Of a stretch of 64,000 nt of DNA, positions 25,759 to 34,062 are shown in pieces; within the stretch, counting starts at the first letter, position 1; every line of letters begins with the position of its first letter. The notes under the pieces are model-generated. The model made no database searches and was not told the DNA's origin. It saw only the letters and a program-made list of their open reading frames with translations. Made by a program: the position numbers and the translations under genes. Source of the stretch: Candidatus Omnitrophica bacterium UBA6210 (GTDB lineage Bacteria > Omnitrophota > Gorgyraeia > Velamenicoccales > Velamenicoccaceae); NCBI GenBank assembly GCA_002421805.1, contig DISM01000001.1, positions 71,857 to 135,856 of the forward strand, read 5' to 3'.

Positions 25759-27564
25759 CTATTCCTGAAGCCTCTTGTTCTGCGCTTCCCACTCGGCCCA
25801 GAGCTCACGGGGAAGCTTGTCACCAAAGATTTTCAAGAACCCTTTCTGGCTTTCCATCTCACGGATCCATTCAAAACGGTCGACATCCAGAAGCTTCTGC
25901 AGCGCATCCCTGGAAACGCTCAGGCCCGTCATATCCAGGTCTTGCGGCCTGGGAACATATCCGATGGGCGTTTTCACCGCTTCGACCTTGTCGTTGCAGC
26001 GGTCAAGGATCCACTCCAGGATACGCAGGTTCTCGCTGTAGCCCGGCCACAAAAACTTTCCGTGATCGTCGAGACGGAACCAGTTCACATGGAAGATCTT
26101 CGGCTGCTTCTCCATCTTCTTGCCCATCGCAAGCCAATGGCCGAAATAATCGCCCATGTGGTAACCGCAGAAAGGCAGCATGGCCATGGGATCGCGACGG
26201 ACCTCGCCTACCGTACCCATCTGTGCGGCGGTGCGCTCGGATGCCATGGTCGCGCCGACATAGACGCCGTGCGCCCAGCCAAACGCCTCATACACCAGAG
26301 GCGCTACGTGTGCGCGGCGGCCGCCGAAAACGATCGCGGAGATCGGCACGCCGTGATGGTGTTCCAGGCGGAAAGATATCGACGGACACTGGGATGCCGG
26401 CGCCGTGAAACGGCTATTCGGATGGGCGCCCTTGATGATCTTGCCGTGTTCATCCTTCATGCCGGGCCGCCAAGGCTGGCCCTGCCAATCCATGCCCTCC
26501 GGCGGAGGTGGCTCATCGCCATCCTCCCACCAGACCGTAAAATCTTTTTTCAAAAGAACGTTGGTAAAGATCGTGTTCTTTCTGATCGTTGCCATGGCGT
26601 TCGGATTGCTCTTGGAATTCGTCCCCGGTGCCACGCCGAAAAATCCGGCCTCAGGATTGACCGCCCACAGGGCGCCGTCGGAATCGATCCGCATCCAGGC
26701 GATATCATCGCCGACGGTCCAGATCTTATACCCCTTGCTCTTCAAGCCTTCCGGCGGTATGAGCATGGCGAGATTTGTCTTGCCGCAGGCGCTGGGGAAC
26801 GCGGCGGCAATATATTCCACATGACCATTAGGCTCTTCGATGCCCATGATCAGCATATGCTCAGCCATCCAGCCTTCCCGCAGGCCCATGTGGCTGGCGA
26901 TACGCAACGACAGGCATTTCTTGCCCAAAAGAACGTTACCGCCATACCCTGATCCGACGCTCCAGATCGCATTATCCTCCGGAAAGTGAAGGATCAATCT
27001 TTTATCGATGTCTAAATCAGCCTTGGAATGGAGGCATTTGGTGAATTCGCCGTCTGCGCCCAGAATATCCAGGACCTTCTGGCCGATACGCGTCATGATG
27101 CGCATATTCAGGACAACATAGATGCTGTCCGTCAGTTCCACGCCGATCTTGCTGAAAGGAGAACCCACGGGCCCCATAGAGAACGGGACCACATACATCG
27201 TGCGCCCCTTCATGGCCCCCTTAAAATAACCTGAGGCCTTGCGGTAAGCGTCGCGGGGGACCATCCAGTTATTCGTAGGCCCGACATCTTCCTTTTTTTT
27301 CGTGCAGATAAACGTCAGGTGTTCCGTGCGGGCGACATCATTCACGGCTGTCCGGTGGTACAAACAACCCGGTAATTTTTCCTGGTTCAACCGGATGATC
27401 TCGCCGGTAGCCACGGCCTCGTCTTCAAGACGCCTCTTTTCCTCTTCTGAGCCGTCGATCCAGACGATGCGATCGGGCCTGCACAAAGAGGCCATCTCGG
27501 AGACCCAGGTCTTGAGCCTCACATGCCTTGTGGGGGACTGTTTTTTATCAGGAAGGGGAACCAT
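25759..27564 (-). CDS. pckG: Phosphoenolpyruvate carboxykinase (GTP)
   Basis: 601 residues. Interconverts oxaloacetate and PEP using GTP, in gluconeogenesis or, in many anaerobes, in the C4 direction. The P-loop FPSACGKTNLAML with the hyper-reactive Cys of the GTP class, the metal-binding region WTVGDDIAWM, and the substrate-binding FGGRRAHVAPLV are visible. It opens a pckG-purC-S4 run and follows a peptidoglycan-binding lipoprotein by 18 bases. Confidence 0.96.
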   Translation of the reverse strand: MVPLPDKKQSPTRHVRLKTWVSEMASLCRPDRIVWIDGSEEEKRRLEDEAVATGEIIRLNQEKLPGCLYHRTAVNDVARTEHLTFICTKKKEDVGPTNNWMVPRDAYRKASGYFKGAMKGRTMYVVPFSMGPVGSPFSKIGVELTDSIYVVLNMRIMTRIGQKVLDILGADGEFTKCLHSKADLDIDKRLILHFPEDNAIWSVGSGYGGNVLLGKKCLSLRIASHMGLREGWMAEHMLIMGIEEPNGHVEYIAAAFPSACGKTNLAMLIPPEGLKSKGYKIWTVGDDIAWMRIDSDGALWAVNPEAGFFGVAPGTNSKSNPNAMATIRKNTIFTNVLLKKDFTVWWEDGDEPPPPEGMDWQGQPWRPGMKDEHGKIIKGAHPNSRFTAPASQCPSISFRLEHHHGVPISAIVFGGRRAHVAPLVYEAFGWAHGVYVGATMASERTAAQMGTVGEVRRDPMAMLPFCGYHMGDYFGHWLAMGKKMEKQPKIFHVNWFRLDDHGKFLWPGYSENLRILEWILDRCNDKVEAVKTPIGYVPRPQDLDMTGLSVSRDALQKLLDVDRFEWIREMESQKGFLKIFGDKLPRELWAEWEAQNKRLQE

Positions 27565-27582
27565 GGTTGTTTGCTCGGCCGC

Positions 27583-28047
27583 TTATTGAGGATTCTGAGA
27601 ATCGCCCAGGGCTGCTTTGAGCGCCGCCCAGGTTTTCGGTCCGACCTTACCGTCGGCAACCAGACCGTTCTTCTGCTGGAACTCTTTGATAGCCGCTTTT
27701 GTCTTCGGGCCGATCTTGCCGTCGATCTCACCCTGGTAAAGACCAAGGCCCTTCAGGGCCGTCTGGATGCCCTTCTCGTCCGGCGTCTCGCCCAGCACGA
27801 CGGCCGCCGGGGCCTTTGCCTCCTCGGGGACAGGGACATCCACGGCCACCTGCGTCTGTGCCTGCGGACGGTTGTCCACGAGCTCTACAGACTCATCGCG
27901 CGATCCTGAAAGGAGGGTATCCGCCTCGCTTAAATTCAGAACACCCTCCTCAACCGCAAACTTCTGTTTTTTGTTGTCCTTGCTGCACCCCGATACGACA
28001 AAACAGGAAATCACAAATGCTGCACACACAAAACGCAAAGAGAACAT
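27583..28047 (-). CDS. Lipoprotein with a peptidoglycan-binding domain
   Basis: 154 residues. Lipobox VVSGC near residue 21, a disordered acidic/Ala-Pro linker, and a C-terminal PG_binding_1-type domain: ETPDEKGIQTALKGLGLYQGEIDGKIGPKTKAAIKEFQ, then LVADGKVGPKTWAAL. It probably anchors to the cell wall from a membrane. The next gene upstream encodes a second lipoprotein of the same design, so the pair looks like a duplication. Confidence 0.88.
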   Translation of the reverse strand: MFSLRFVCAAFVISCFVVSGCSKDNKKQKFAVEEGVLNLSEADTLLSGSRDESVELVDNRPQAQTQVAVDVPVPEEAKAPAAVVLGETPDEKGIQTALKGLGLYQGEIDGKIGPKTKAAIKEFQQKNGLVADGKVGPKTWAALKAALGDSQNPQ

Positions 28048-28133
28048 TTTCTTATCTTGCCTTTCTGATTTTACCTTTCACAAAAGGGTAACCGGTCAAG
28101 CTGTTCCAAAAAAGGAGGCCGGTCAGGGCATTA

Positions 28134-28529
28134 TTATGGGAGATATTTCAAAAGCTTTTCTTTTGTATTTTTTCCGGCAATCCCGTCGGCCTTTAGGCCC
28201 ATATCTTTCTGGAACTGCTTGATCGCAGCGGTGGTTTTCGGCCCGATCTTCCCATCGACCTTACCGTCATAGTAACCGGCATTCTTCAGGGCCTCCTGGA
28301 TTTGCTTCTTCGTTATTGTCGCCGCCGTGGCCCCCGAAGACTCCTGTTCGCGCATTTCGAAAGAAGCCGGCGCCTCGGATGCCATCGATGGCCCCTCAAG
28401 CGCCTGGACTTTGCTCTCAAGGACCTGCACGCGGCTCTCCAATGACGCGGAACCCGACTTGGTCGTAGCACATCCAGCTACGGCCAATGCCGCCGCCAAC
28501 ACCCCAACTCCCAACCACATCCTGATCAT
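28134..28529 (-). CDS. Lipoprotein with coiled coil and peptidoglycan-binding domain
   Basis: 131 residues. MIRMWLGVGVLAAALAVAGC gives a clear lipobox; a short coiled coil with heptads (LESRVQVLESKVQALEG) follows, then a PG_binding_1 domain with ALKNAGYYDGKVDGKIGPKTTAAIKQFQ. The arrangement resembles Lpp-like wall tethers. The start at 28529 is fixed by AAGGAGG four bases upstream, itself part of a structured leader shared with the ACP gene at 58.6 kb. Confidence 0.88.
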   Translation of the reverse strand: MIRMWLGVGVLAAALAVAGCATTKSGSASLESRVQVLESKVQALEGPSMASEAPASFEMREQESSGATAATITKKQIQEALKNAGYYDGKVDGKIGPKTTAAIKQFQKDMGLKADGIAGKNTKEKLLKYLP

Positions 28530-28531
28530 AC

Positions 28532-28579
28532 AACCTCCTTGATTTTGCCTATAAACTAGGCCCTTTCCTTGCAAAATCA
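28532..28579 (-). promoter_or_regulatory. Structured 5' leader element, copy 1
   Basis: A 48-base element ending in the ribosome site. On the minus strand GATTTTG pairs with CAAAATC, and inside it GCCTA pairs with TAGGC, with AAGGAAAGGG between the arms. Copy 2 at 58596-58644 is nearly identical, with a G-C pair changed to A-T at one stem position. It matches no riboswitch class I know. Confidence 0.7.
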
Positions 28580-28622
28580 GACCCTCCGCTATGTGGATGA
28601 CCTGGCTCAATCGGATGAGCCA

Positions 28623-28699
28623 TGCGAAGGCCTACCCCCTTGTGGGGTTAAGCCCTTCGCTTATCGGAATTGCGAAGGCCTACCCCCTTGTGGGGTTAA
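28623..28699. repeat. Two 29-base direct repeats with hairpins
   Basis: TGCGAAGGCCTACCCCCTTG plus nine more bases occurs at 28623-28651 and 28671-28699, 48 bases apart. Each copy has ACCCC/GGGGT, and CCTTCGC pairs with GCGAAGG between copies. The gap 28530-28837 otherwise holds the leader element, a TGGCTCA/TGAGCCA hairpin near 28602-28621 and no gene I can support. Confidence 0.8.
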
Positions 28700-28837
28700 C
28701 TCGTATTTTTAAAGATTTGAGCCAATATATCACAACAGGACTAAAAGTCAAACATCTTTCCATAAACAACAAAAAAACGGCGGCGGGGCGGCCCTTTTAC
28801 CTAAAACAGGAGAATATCTGCGGACCATGGCGGGAGG

Positions 28838-31246
28838 TCACTTCACCTGTTTGAGGAAACAGGCAACTACGGAGGGATCGAACTGGCGGCTGGATTCTTT
28901 GGCAATGGCGCTTGCCGTTTCTTTGCGGCTCAGGGGCTTGGCGCGGTACGGGCGTGGAGAAACCATCGCCTCATAGGCCTCGGCCACGGCGATCATCCGC
29001 GAGGCGATCGGGATCATCCCCTCCTTCAGGCCGCGCGGATAACCGGAACCGTCAAAATGCTCATGATGGGCGAGGACATCCTCTTTAAGGGCCGCAAGAA
29101 AAGCGATAGGACCGATGATGTCGATACTGAAAAAAGGATGCTGGCGCACCAGGGCCCTTTCCTGGTCGTTAAGGAAAGACTTGCGCAAGACATCTCTGGG
29201 AAGGTTCAGAAAACCAAGGTTGCACAACAGCGCCGCGCGCCTGGCGCGAACCGCCTCCGCTTCCGGCAAGGCCATCTTCAAACACAGGCCCTCCACATCC
29301 TTGACGATGCGGTCCGTGTAGCCAGGGTCGTAACCAAGGATCTCGTTGGCCCTGCGTGTCAAAGGCCTCAACGACTCCAGGACGGCCTCTTCGTTTTTCA
29401 GGTTCACATACCGCAGCCTCTCTTTCATTTTCAGAATAAAGTCCTCATCGGAATTCTTTCGGACAGGCGCTTGCGCTTCCCCGGCCAGGGCCTCTTCTTT
29501 GCGGAAGACCGTAATATGATTGCGGCCCTGGGCCTTGCTGTGATACATCGCCTGGTCGGCGGCATTCAAAAGGGCCATCGGATCAAAGATGCCCGTCTCC
29601 GGGTAAGAAGCGATCCCTATGCTGACGGTAATGGTCACACGGCGATCCCCGTTGCCGAGAGGCTTCTGTTCCAGCGCCGCGGCGATCTTGCGGGCCATGG
29701 TCAGGGCCCCGGAACCGTCCGTATCGGGGCAGAAGACGACAAACTCTTCTCCGCCGGAACGGACCACAATGTCCGTCGCGCGCACGCTGACCTTCAGGAG
29801 ATCTGCGAATCCCTTGAGGACCGTATCGCCGAACAAATGGCCGTACGCGTCGTTGACGGCCTTGAAAAAATCCAAATCGATCATAATGACGGCAAACGAC
29901 CTGAAATAGCGACGGGCCCGCTGGGCTTCCTCATAGAGCCTTTCATGAAGATAGCGATAGTTATAGACACCCGTCTGCACGTCTTTCAGCGCATTCTCGA
30001 CCAGAGAAGCGTTGAGCGCCCGCAGCATCAGGTTGGCGTCCCGCAATTTGATGGAGGCCGTCTTGGCTTCCGTAATATCCGAAATGAATACAAGGGTATG
30101 GGGCGGCTGCGTGCCGAAGACAAGGGGGATGCTGGACGCCAGGGCATAAAGATAATGGCCGTCTTTTTTAACGAAGATGATCTCCTGGGCCCTGCGGATC
30201 AGCTTGACGGGCGGCAGACGCCGGTGTTCCTCGGGCAGAATAAAATCATAAAGGCTGCGGTTCACCATTTCAGGATCAGGATATCCCATCAGGTCCGAGA
30301 AGCTCTTGTTGACGAACTGGATCGTATTGTCTGTGCGCAATTCCACGATGCCTTCCACCGCATGTTCCATGATCGTGTGGATCTTTTTGTAATAATACTC
30401 AAGCATCTCCTCTGATTTTTTCCTCCGGGTGATATCGCGGAAGATCTCCACGCGGCCGCCGTTGAGTTCGCCGTGCGTGATGGGGTAGCTCCAATGCTCG
30501 ATATGGTCGATGTCCAGGTTGCCCGGCCTCTTCATCTGGTACTCAAGATTCTCCACAGCGGCGTTGGCCTCGTAGGCCGCAAGGATGCCTTGCAGGAAAA
30601 GGTCATGCTCCACGATCAAGTCTTTGAAGTTTTCTTCGAAGATCTTGCGCATGTCCTGGCCGACCATGCCTGTCTTGTCGAGACCAAAATACTTGGCGAC
30701 ACTCGACGAGGCCCAGCGCACACGAAAACCCCTGTCCAGGATCATGATGATATAATCCAGCGTATCGATGCCGTCTTCAAGCATCGACTCGTATTTTTTC
30801 TCCAGCCGTTGGACCTCCATGAGCTTGGTCCTGTCTTTGAAGACGGCCTTGGCGCCGCAGTAACGGCCCTGATGATCGCAAAACGCTACGGAGTTCATCT
30901 CTCCGGTGATCTTGCCGCCCCATTTGGTCTTCAGGACAAAATCCTGCATCCGCACTCGGCCGGATTTCAAAAACTCCCTTGCCCTCTCCGCGAACGCCGC
31001 CCGGCTCTCCGAAGCAATGATGTCGTTCATATGCATGTTCAAACATTCTTTCTTCGTATACCCCAGGGAATCCGCCAGCTGCCTATTGACATAGATAAAC
31101 TTCCCGTCGCGGTCGACGATCCCCATCAGGTCGCTGGACTCATCCAACAACGTCCGATACTTCTCGTCGATCAGCTGATAGAGAAGCCGGGAGGCCAACG
31201 GCAGATCTTCATCTCCGGGATTCAAGATCTTCTCCAGATAATCCAC
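28838..31246 (-). CDS. PAS-PAS-PAS-GGDEF protein with a degenerate HD-GYP domain
   Basis: 802 residues, cytoplasmic. Three PAS domains (about 27-140, 160-275, 288-400) precede a GGDEF domain whose active site is SGGEEF near residue 497, so it should make cyclic di-GMP. The C-terminal HD-GYP domain keeps HHEHFDGSGYPRGL and RPYR, but the metal-binding HD pair reads CN (LLCNLGFLNLP instead of LLHDIGKIxxP) and the VADxxDA motif reads VAEAYEA. Phosphodiesterase activity is therefore doubtful. Signal-sensing role inferred from the PAS domains. Confidence 0.9.
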   Translation of the reverse strand: MDYLEKILNPGDEDLPLASRLLYQLIDEKYRTLLDESSDLMGIVDRDGKFIYVNRQLADSLGYTKKECLNMHMNDIIASESRAAFAERAREFLKSGRVRMQDFVLKTKWGGKITGEMNSVAFCDHQGRYCGAKAVFKDRTKLMEVQRLEKKYESMLEDGIDTLDYIIMILDRGFRVRWASSSVAKYFGLDKTGMVGQDMRKIFEENFKDLIVEHDLFLQGILAAYEANAAVENLEYQMKRPGNLDIDHIEHWSYPITHGELNGGRVEIFRDITRRKKSEEMLEYYYKKIHTIMEHAVEGIVELRTDNTIQFVNKSFSDLMGYPDPEMVNRSLYDFILPEEHRRLPPVKLIRRAQEIIFVKKDGHYLYALASSIPLVFGTQPPHTLVFISDITEAKTASIKLRDANLMLRALNASLVENALKDVQTGVYNYRYLHERLYEEAQRARRYFRSFAVIMIDLDFFKAVNDAYGHLFGDTVLKGFADLLKVSVRATDIVVRSGGEEFVVFCPDTDGSGALTMARKIAAALEQKPLGNGDRRVTITVSIGIASYPETGIFDPMALLNAADQAMYHSKAQGRNHITVFRKEEALAGEAQAPVRKNSDEDFILKMKERLRYVNLKNEEAVLESLRPLTRRANEILGYDPGYTDRIVKDVEGLCLKMALPEAEAVRARRAALLCNLGFLNLPRDVLRKSFLNDQERALVRQHPFFSIDIIGPIAFLAALKEDVLAHHEHFDGSGYPRGLKEGMIPIASRMIAVAEAYEAMVSPRPYRAKPLSRKETASAIAKESSRQFDPSVVACFLKQVK

Positions 31247-31266
31247 AGCGCACCTCGGACGGGGTT

Positions 31267-31303
31267 AAAAAAATAAAAAAGGCCTCCGGCTTTCCCAGAG
31301 ACC
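31267..31303 (-). terminator. Rho-independent terminator after cbiO
   Basis: On the minus strand GGTCTC, an 11-base loop and GAGGCC are followed by TTTTTTATTTTTTT. It lies between cbiO and the PAS-GGDEF gene. The remainder of 31304-31462 shows no gene I can support. Confidence 0.75.
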
Positions 31304-31462
31304 TTTCCTAAGAAATCTCATGCGGCATATAAAACAAATCATATATGCCCCCTCTCTTCTGACAAGATTAATATACCACAAAAGTAAGCCCTTGGCAAAA
31401 AAACAAAACAGGATCCCGGAAAAGCCAGGCGCAAAGGACGGGGCGAAGACCGCGGCAAAAGA

Positions 31463-32176
31463 TCAGGAGAGAAGAAAAAAACCGTTGCTCTTGAGGAGAT
31501 GGTGGTCGGAAAGGATCTCGCGGGTAGGGCCGTAAGCGACCACGCGGCCGCCGCTGAGCAAGATGACCTGCCGGGTCAAGACCCGGATCATCTCCAGATC
31601 GTGAGATGCGATCAACTTGGTCACCGAAATCCCCTTAAGGATATCGATAAGCTGCTGCCTGTGGCCGGGATCGAGATTGCTGGTCGGTTCATCGAGTACC
31701 AGGAGCCTGGGGGCCATCGCCAGCACCGTCGCCACAGAAACCCTCTTCTTCTCGCCGAAGCTCAAGTGATGCGACGGCCGCTCCACGCTCGCCTCCATGT
31801 CCACTGCCCGCAGCGTCTGGCGCACACGCCCGCCGATCTGGTCCTGCGGCAGGCCCATGTTCAACGGCCCGAAGGCGACATCATCGAAGACCGTCGGCAT
31901 AAAAAGCTGCGTATCGGGATCCTGAAAAACCAGCCCCACATCCCTGCGGACACGGGGGAGGTTTTCGTCGGATATCTCCCGGGAAAAAACCTTGATCTTT
32001 CCTTCGCCGCGCAAGATCCCGTTGAGGTGTAACAATAAGGTCGTCTTGCCGGCGCCGTTGGGGCCGATCAGGCCGACAGAATCGTCTTCGGAAATCGAAA
32101 ACGACAGGTCTCTGAGCACCTGCGTGCCGTCGGGATAGGAAAAACAGAGATGCTCTATTTCCAGGGCATAAGACAT
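31463..32176 (-). CDS. cbiO: ECF-type metal transporter ATPase (CbiO/NikO)
   Basis: 237-residue ABC ATPase. Walker A GPNGAGKTT, Q-loop VFQDPDTQLF (typical of the CbiO branch), signature LSFGEKKRV, Walker B LLVLDEPTSNLD and the switch His in IASHD are all present. It energises uptake of cobalt or nickel. The gene start overlaps cbiQ by 22 bases. Linkage to nikR points to nickel, consistent with the NiFe hydrogenase in this window. Confidence 0.93.
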   Translation of the reverse strand: MSYALEIEHLCFSYPDGTQVLRDLSFSISEDDSVGLIGPNGAGKTTLLLHLNGILRGEGKIKVFSREISDENLPRVRRDVGLVFQDPDTQLFMPTVFDDVAFGPLNMGLPQDQIGGRVRQTLRAVDMEASVERPSHHLSFGEKKRVSVATVLAMAPRLLVLDEPTSNLDPGHRQQLIDILKGISVTKLIASHDLEMIRVLTRQVILLSGGRVVAYGPTREILSDHHLLKSNGFFLLS

Positions 32177-32907
32177 AATGCCTCCACGCCTGCCAGGGCC
32201 GCAAGGGCAATCGCCAAAAACGCCCTATCCGCCCAGCCGGCCGTGCGCGCAAGTGCCGGGTGCGCCAAAACACGGACCGTCCCGTCATAACCGCGCGCAC
32301 ACATGGCCAGATACACCCGCTCTCCTTTTTCGTAGGACCTGACGAACAAGTGACCGAGGATGCTCGAAAAGACCCTCAGCCGGCGGCCGATCGAAGAACG
32401 GCCGTCCACGGTCCGCGACAACTGGGCCTGGCGCATCCTCATAAATTCATCGAGGATGAGATAGATATAACGATACAAAAACGACAATATCCTGATCATG
32501 ATCACAGGAAACCGCATCCCTTCCAGGGCTTTGAGCAGCCGCGGGAACGGTGTCGTCGCCACCATAAGAAAAACCGCGGCCATGGCCTCCACCGCTTTGA
32601 CGACAATAACGGCAAGCACCAGGCCCGGATGTCCGCCGCCCCGGGAGCCGCGCATAGACCACCCTGTCAAAAGCACGAACGGTAGCAGGGCCAGGATACG
32701 CACGACGATGGGGCGCAACGGCAGACGCGCACAGGCAAAGACCGCCGCCAGAAGGATACCGTAACAAAGGAGCCCGCGGATGTCTTCGCGGGGCTGCAAG
32801 AGCACGAGCAGGATAAAAACACCAAGGACCAATAGTTTCGCGCGGGGATCGCGACGGCACAAAAATGAACCCGTATGGGAATATTCGTCGATGAAGTTGT
32901 GGTGCAT
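32155..32907 (-). CDS. cbiQ: ECF-type metal transporter membrane subunit (CbiQ/NikQ)
   Basis: 250 residues with five or so membrane segments. The coupling motifs occur in EGMRFP and MCARGYDG (the family's A-R-G box), and the N-terminal D.R.KLL pattern is seen as DPRAKLLVLG. It forms the transmembrane unit with CbiO. A substrate-capture gene (CbiM/NikM) is not adjacent, so that component must be elsewhere or the system is partial. Confidence 0.92.
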   Translation of the reverse strand: MHHNFIDEYSHTGSFLCRRDPRAKLLVLGVFILLVLLQPREDIRGLLCYGILLAAVFACARLPLRPIVVRILALLPFVLLTGWSMRGSRGGGHPGLVLAVIVVKAVEAMAAVFLMVATTPFPRLLKALEGMRFPVIMIRILSFLYRYIYLILDEFMRMRQAQLSRTVDGRSSIGRRLRVFSSILGHLFVRSYEKGERVYLAMCARGYDGTVRVLAHPALARTAGWADRAFLAIALAALAGVEALCLMPWK

Positions 32908-32937
32908 AGATAGGCCCTTCTGGCCGGGGAAAGACGA

Positions 32938-33354
32938 TCAGAGGATTTTTCTGCCTGTCGTCGCCATGCTCAAAGACGCATGTTTGATGCCCTTCAAGGC
33001 CTGGATCCGGTCATAAAGATCCTGAATGCGCTTGGCGCGGCCGCGCACGACGATGATCTCCAGACAGTTATGATGGTCCAGATGGATATGCTGGGTGGAA
33101 ACGACATACTCCTGCGCGTCGTGCTGGATCCCCAGGAGGTTTTCCACCAGATCGCGCCTGTGATGGTCGTAAACGACCAGGAGCGCCCCTGCGACTTTTT
33201 CATTCTCCTGCCATTCCTGGGCCACGAAAACGCCGCGGATCAGATCGCGGATGGCCTCCGAACGGTTCTTATATCCCTTGCGGCGCATGTAGCCGTCGAA
33301 ACGGGTCAGGAATTCTTCTTCCATCGACACGCCGAAACGCGACAATTTGGACAA
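32938..33354 (-). CDS. nikR: Nickel-responsive regulator NikR
   Basis: 138 residues: N-terminal ribbon-helix-helix domain (RFGVSMEEEFLTRFDGYMRRKGYKNRSEAIRDLIR) and a C-terminal ACT-like nickel-binding domain with the ligands in QHD, HIHLDH and NCLE (the His-His-His-Cys set of NikR). It represses nickel uptake when nickel is abundant. It heads nikR-cbiQ-cbiO, with a fitting operator upstream at 33409-33438, so it probably controls its own operon. Confidence 0.95.
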   Translation of the reverse strand: MSKLSRFGVSMEEEFLTRFDGYMRRKGYKNRSEAIRDLIRGVFVAQEWQENEKVAGALLVVYDHHRRDLVENLLGIQHDAQEYVVSTQHIHLDHHNCLEIIVVRGRAKRIQDLYDRIQALKGIKHASLSMATTGRKIL

Positions 33355-33408
33355 GGCGCCCTCCTCTTCTTAAAAAGGCCTTCCGTTTTGCGGACCCCGG
33401 AAAAGCTG

Positions 33409-33455
33409 CGTGTTACTGATCATAGGAATAATAACACGTTATTCCTGCCTGTCAA
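33409..33455 (-). promoter_or_regulatory. NikR operator overlapping a sigma70-type promoter
   Basis: CGTGTTA (33409-33415) and TAACACG (33432-33438) form an inverted repeat with 16 bases between, the half-site layout of NikR operators. On the minus strand TTGACA (33455-33450) and TATTAT (33433-33428) with a 16-base spacer form a promoter whose -10 box falls within the operator. Repression of nikR-cbiQ-cbiO by NikR-nickel follows. Confidence 0.75.
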
Positions 33456-33478
33456 ATCTTTTGACAAAAAGAAGAAGC

Positions 33479-34054
33479 CTAATGGAGGAACCGCAAGGTG
33501 CGGACGGCATGACGGAATGCTTTTTCGTAAAGGGCGTGATCTTTTAAGCCGGCGTCAAAACGCAGGACGTAGAGGACACCATCTTTTTTGAAAACCGCCA
33601 TCGTTTCTTTTGCGGGGATTGTCGGGGCCCCGGGGGCATGGAGCCTCTCCCTGGCCTGATATGTCACGACGGTTTCGCTGGCAGGAATGCCGGCGATCGT
33701 TATCTTGCGCTCCGAAAGGACCTTGGCCGGGGCCATCCTCAGGCGGGTCCGAACGATCGAACCGCCGAAAGCCCGGGGCGTCATCGACGGATCTTTCAAT
33801 GACGAGGTCTTTTTGACCATCACCACGATCATAGGCCTGAATTTCTTTGCAGGATCATTATCGATGAAAATGACATTTGTGTAACCGGCCTTCATGTCCC
33901 TGTGCTCCTGGACGATCCAGCCTGCCGGATACTCAAGGGCGATATTCAGCTCGGGGTCCTTGGCGCTGTAAAGCTCATAGCGCATTTTCGGAGAACATCC
34001 TGCCATAAGACCTCCCAGAAAAACTACACAACAGATCAGGATTTTACGCGTCAT
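33479..34054 (-). CDS. Lipoprotein, PsbP/DUF1795-like
   Basis: 191 residues. Lipobox GLMAGC near residue 20. The body begins ELYSAKDPELNIALEYPAGWIVQEH, the pattern of PsbP-like and DUF1795-like lipoproteins, and continues with beta-strand-rich sequence. Function unknown. ATG 34054 follows GAGGAAAACG; a GTG 12 bases upstream would overlap the pilin gene by 4 bases. Confidence 0.7.
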   Translation of the reverse strand: MTRKILICCVVFLGGLMAGCSPKMRYELYSAKDPELNIALEYPAGWIVQEHRDMKAGYTNVIFIDNDPAKKFRPMIVVMVKKTSSLKDPSMTPRAFGGSIVRTRLRMAPAKVLSERKITIAGIPASETVVTYQARERLHAPGAPTIPAKETMAVFKKDGVLYVLRFDAGLKDHALYEKAFRHAVRTLRFLH

Positions 34055-34062
34055 CGTTTTCC

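Noticed and set aside
28623..28699. CRISPR-like direct repeats
   Set aside because: Only two copies, with a hairpin-forming 19-base interval and no further units or cas genes; it belongs to the leader region.
28591..28854. Small plus-strand frame with a repeated AKAYPLVGL peptide
   Set aside because: It is produced by the 29-base direct repeats; it has no ribosome site and no resemblance to a known family.
31320..31535. Lys-rich 71-residue plus-strand frame
   Set aside because: Overlaps the 3' end of cbiO, low-complexity, no ribosome site, no motif.
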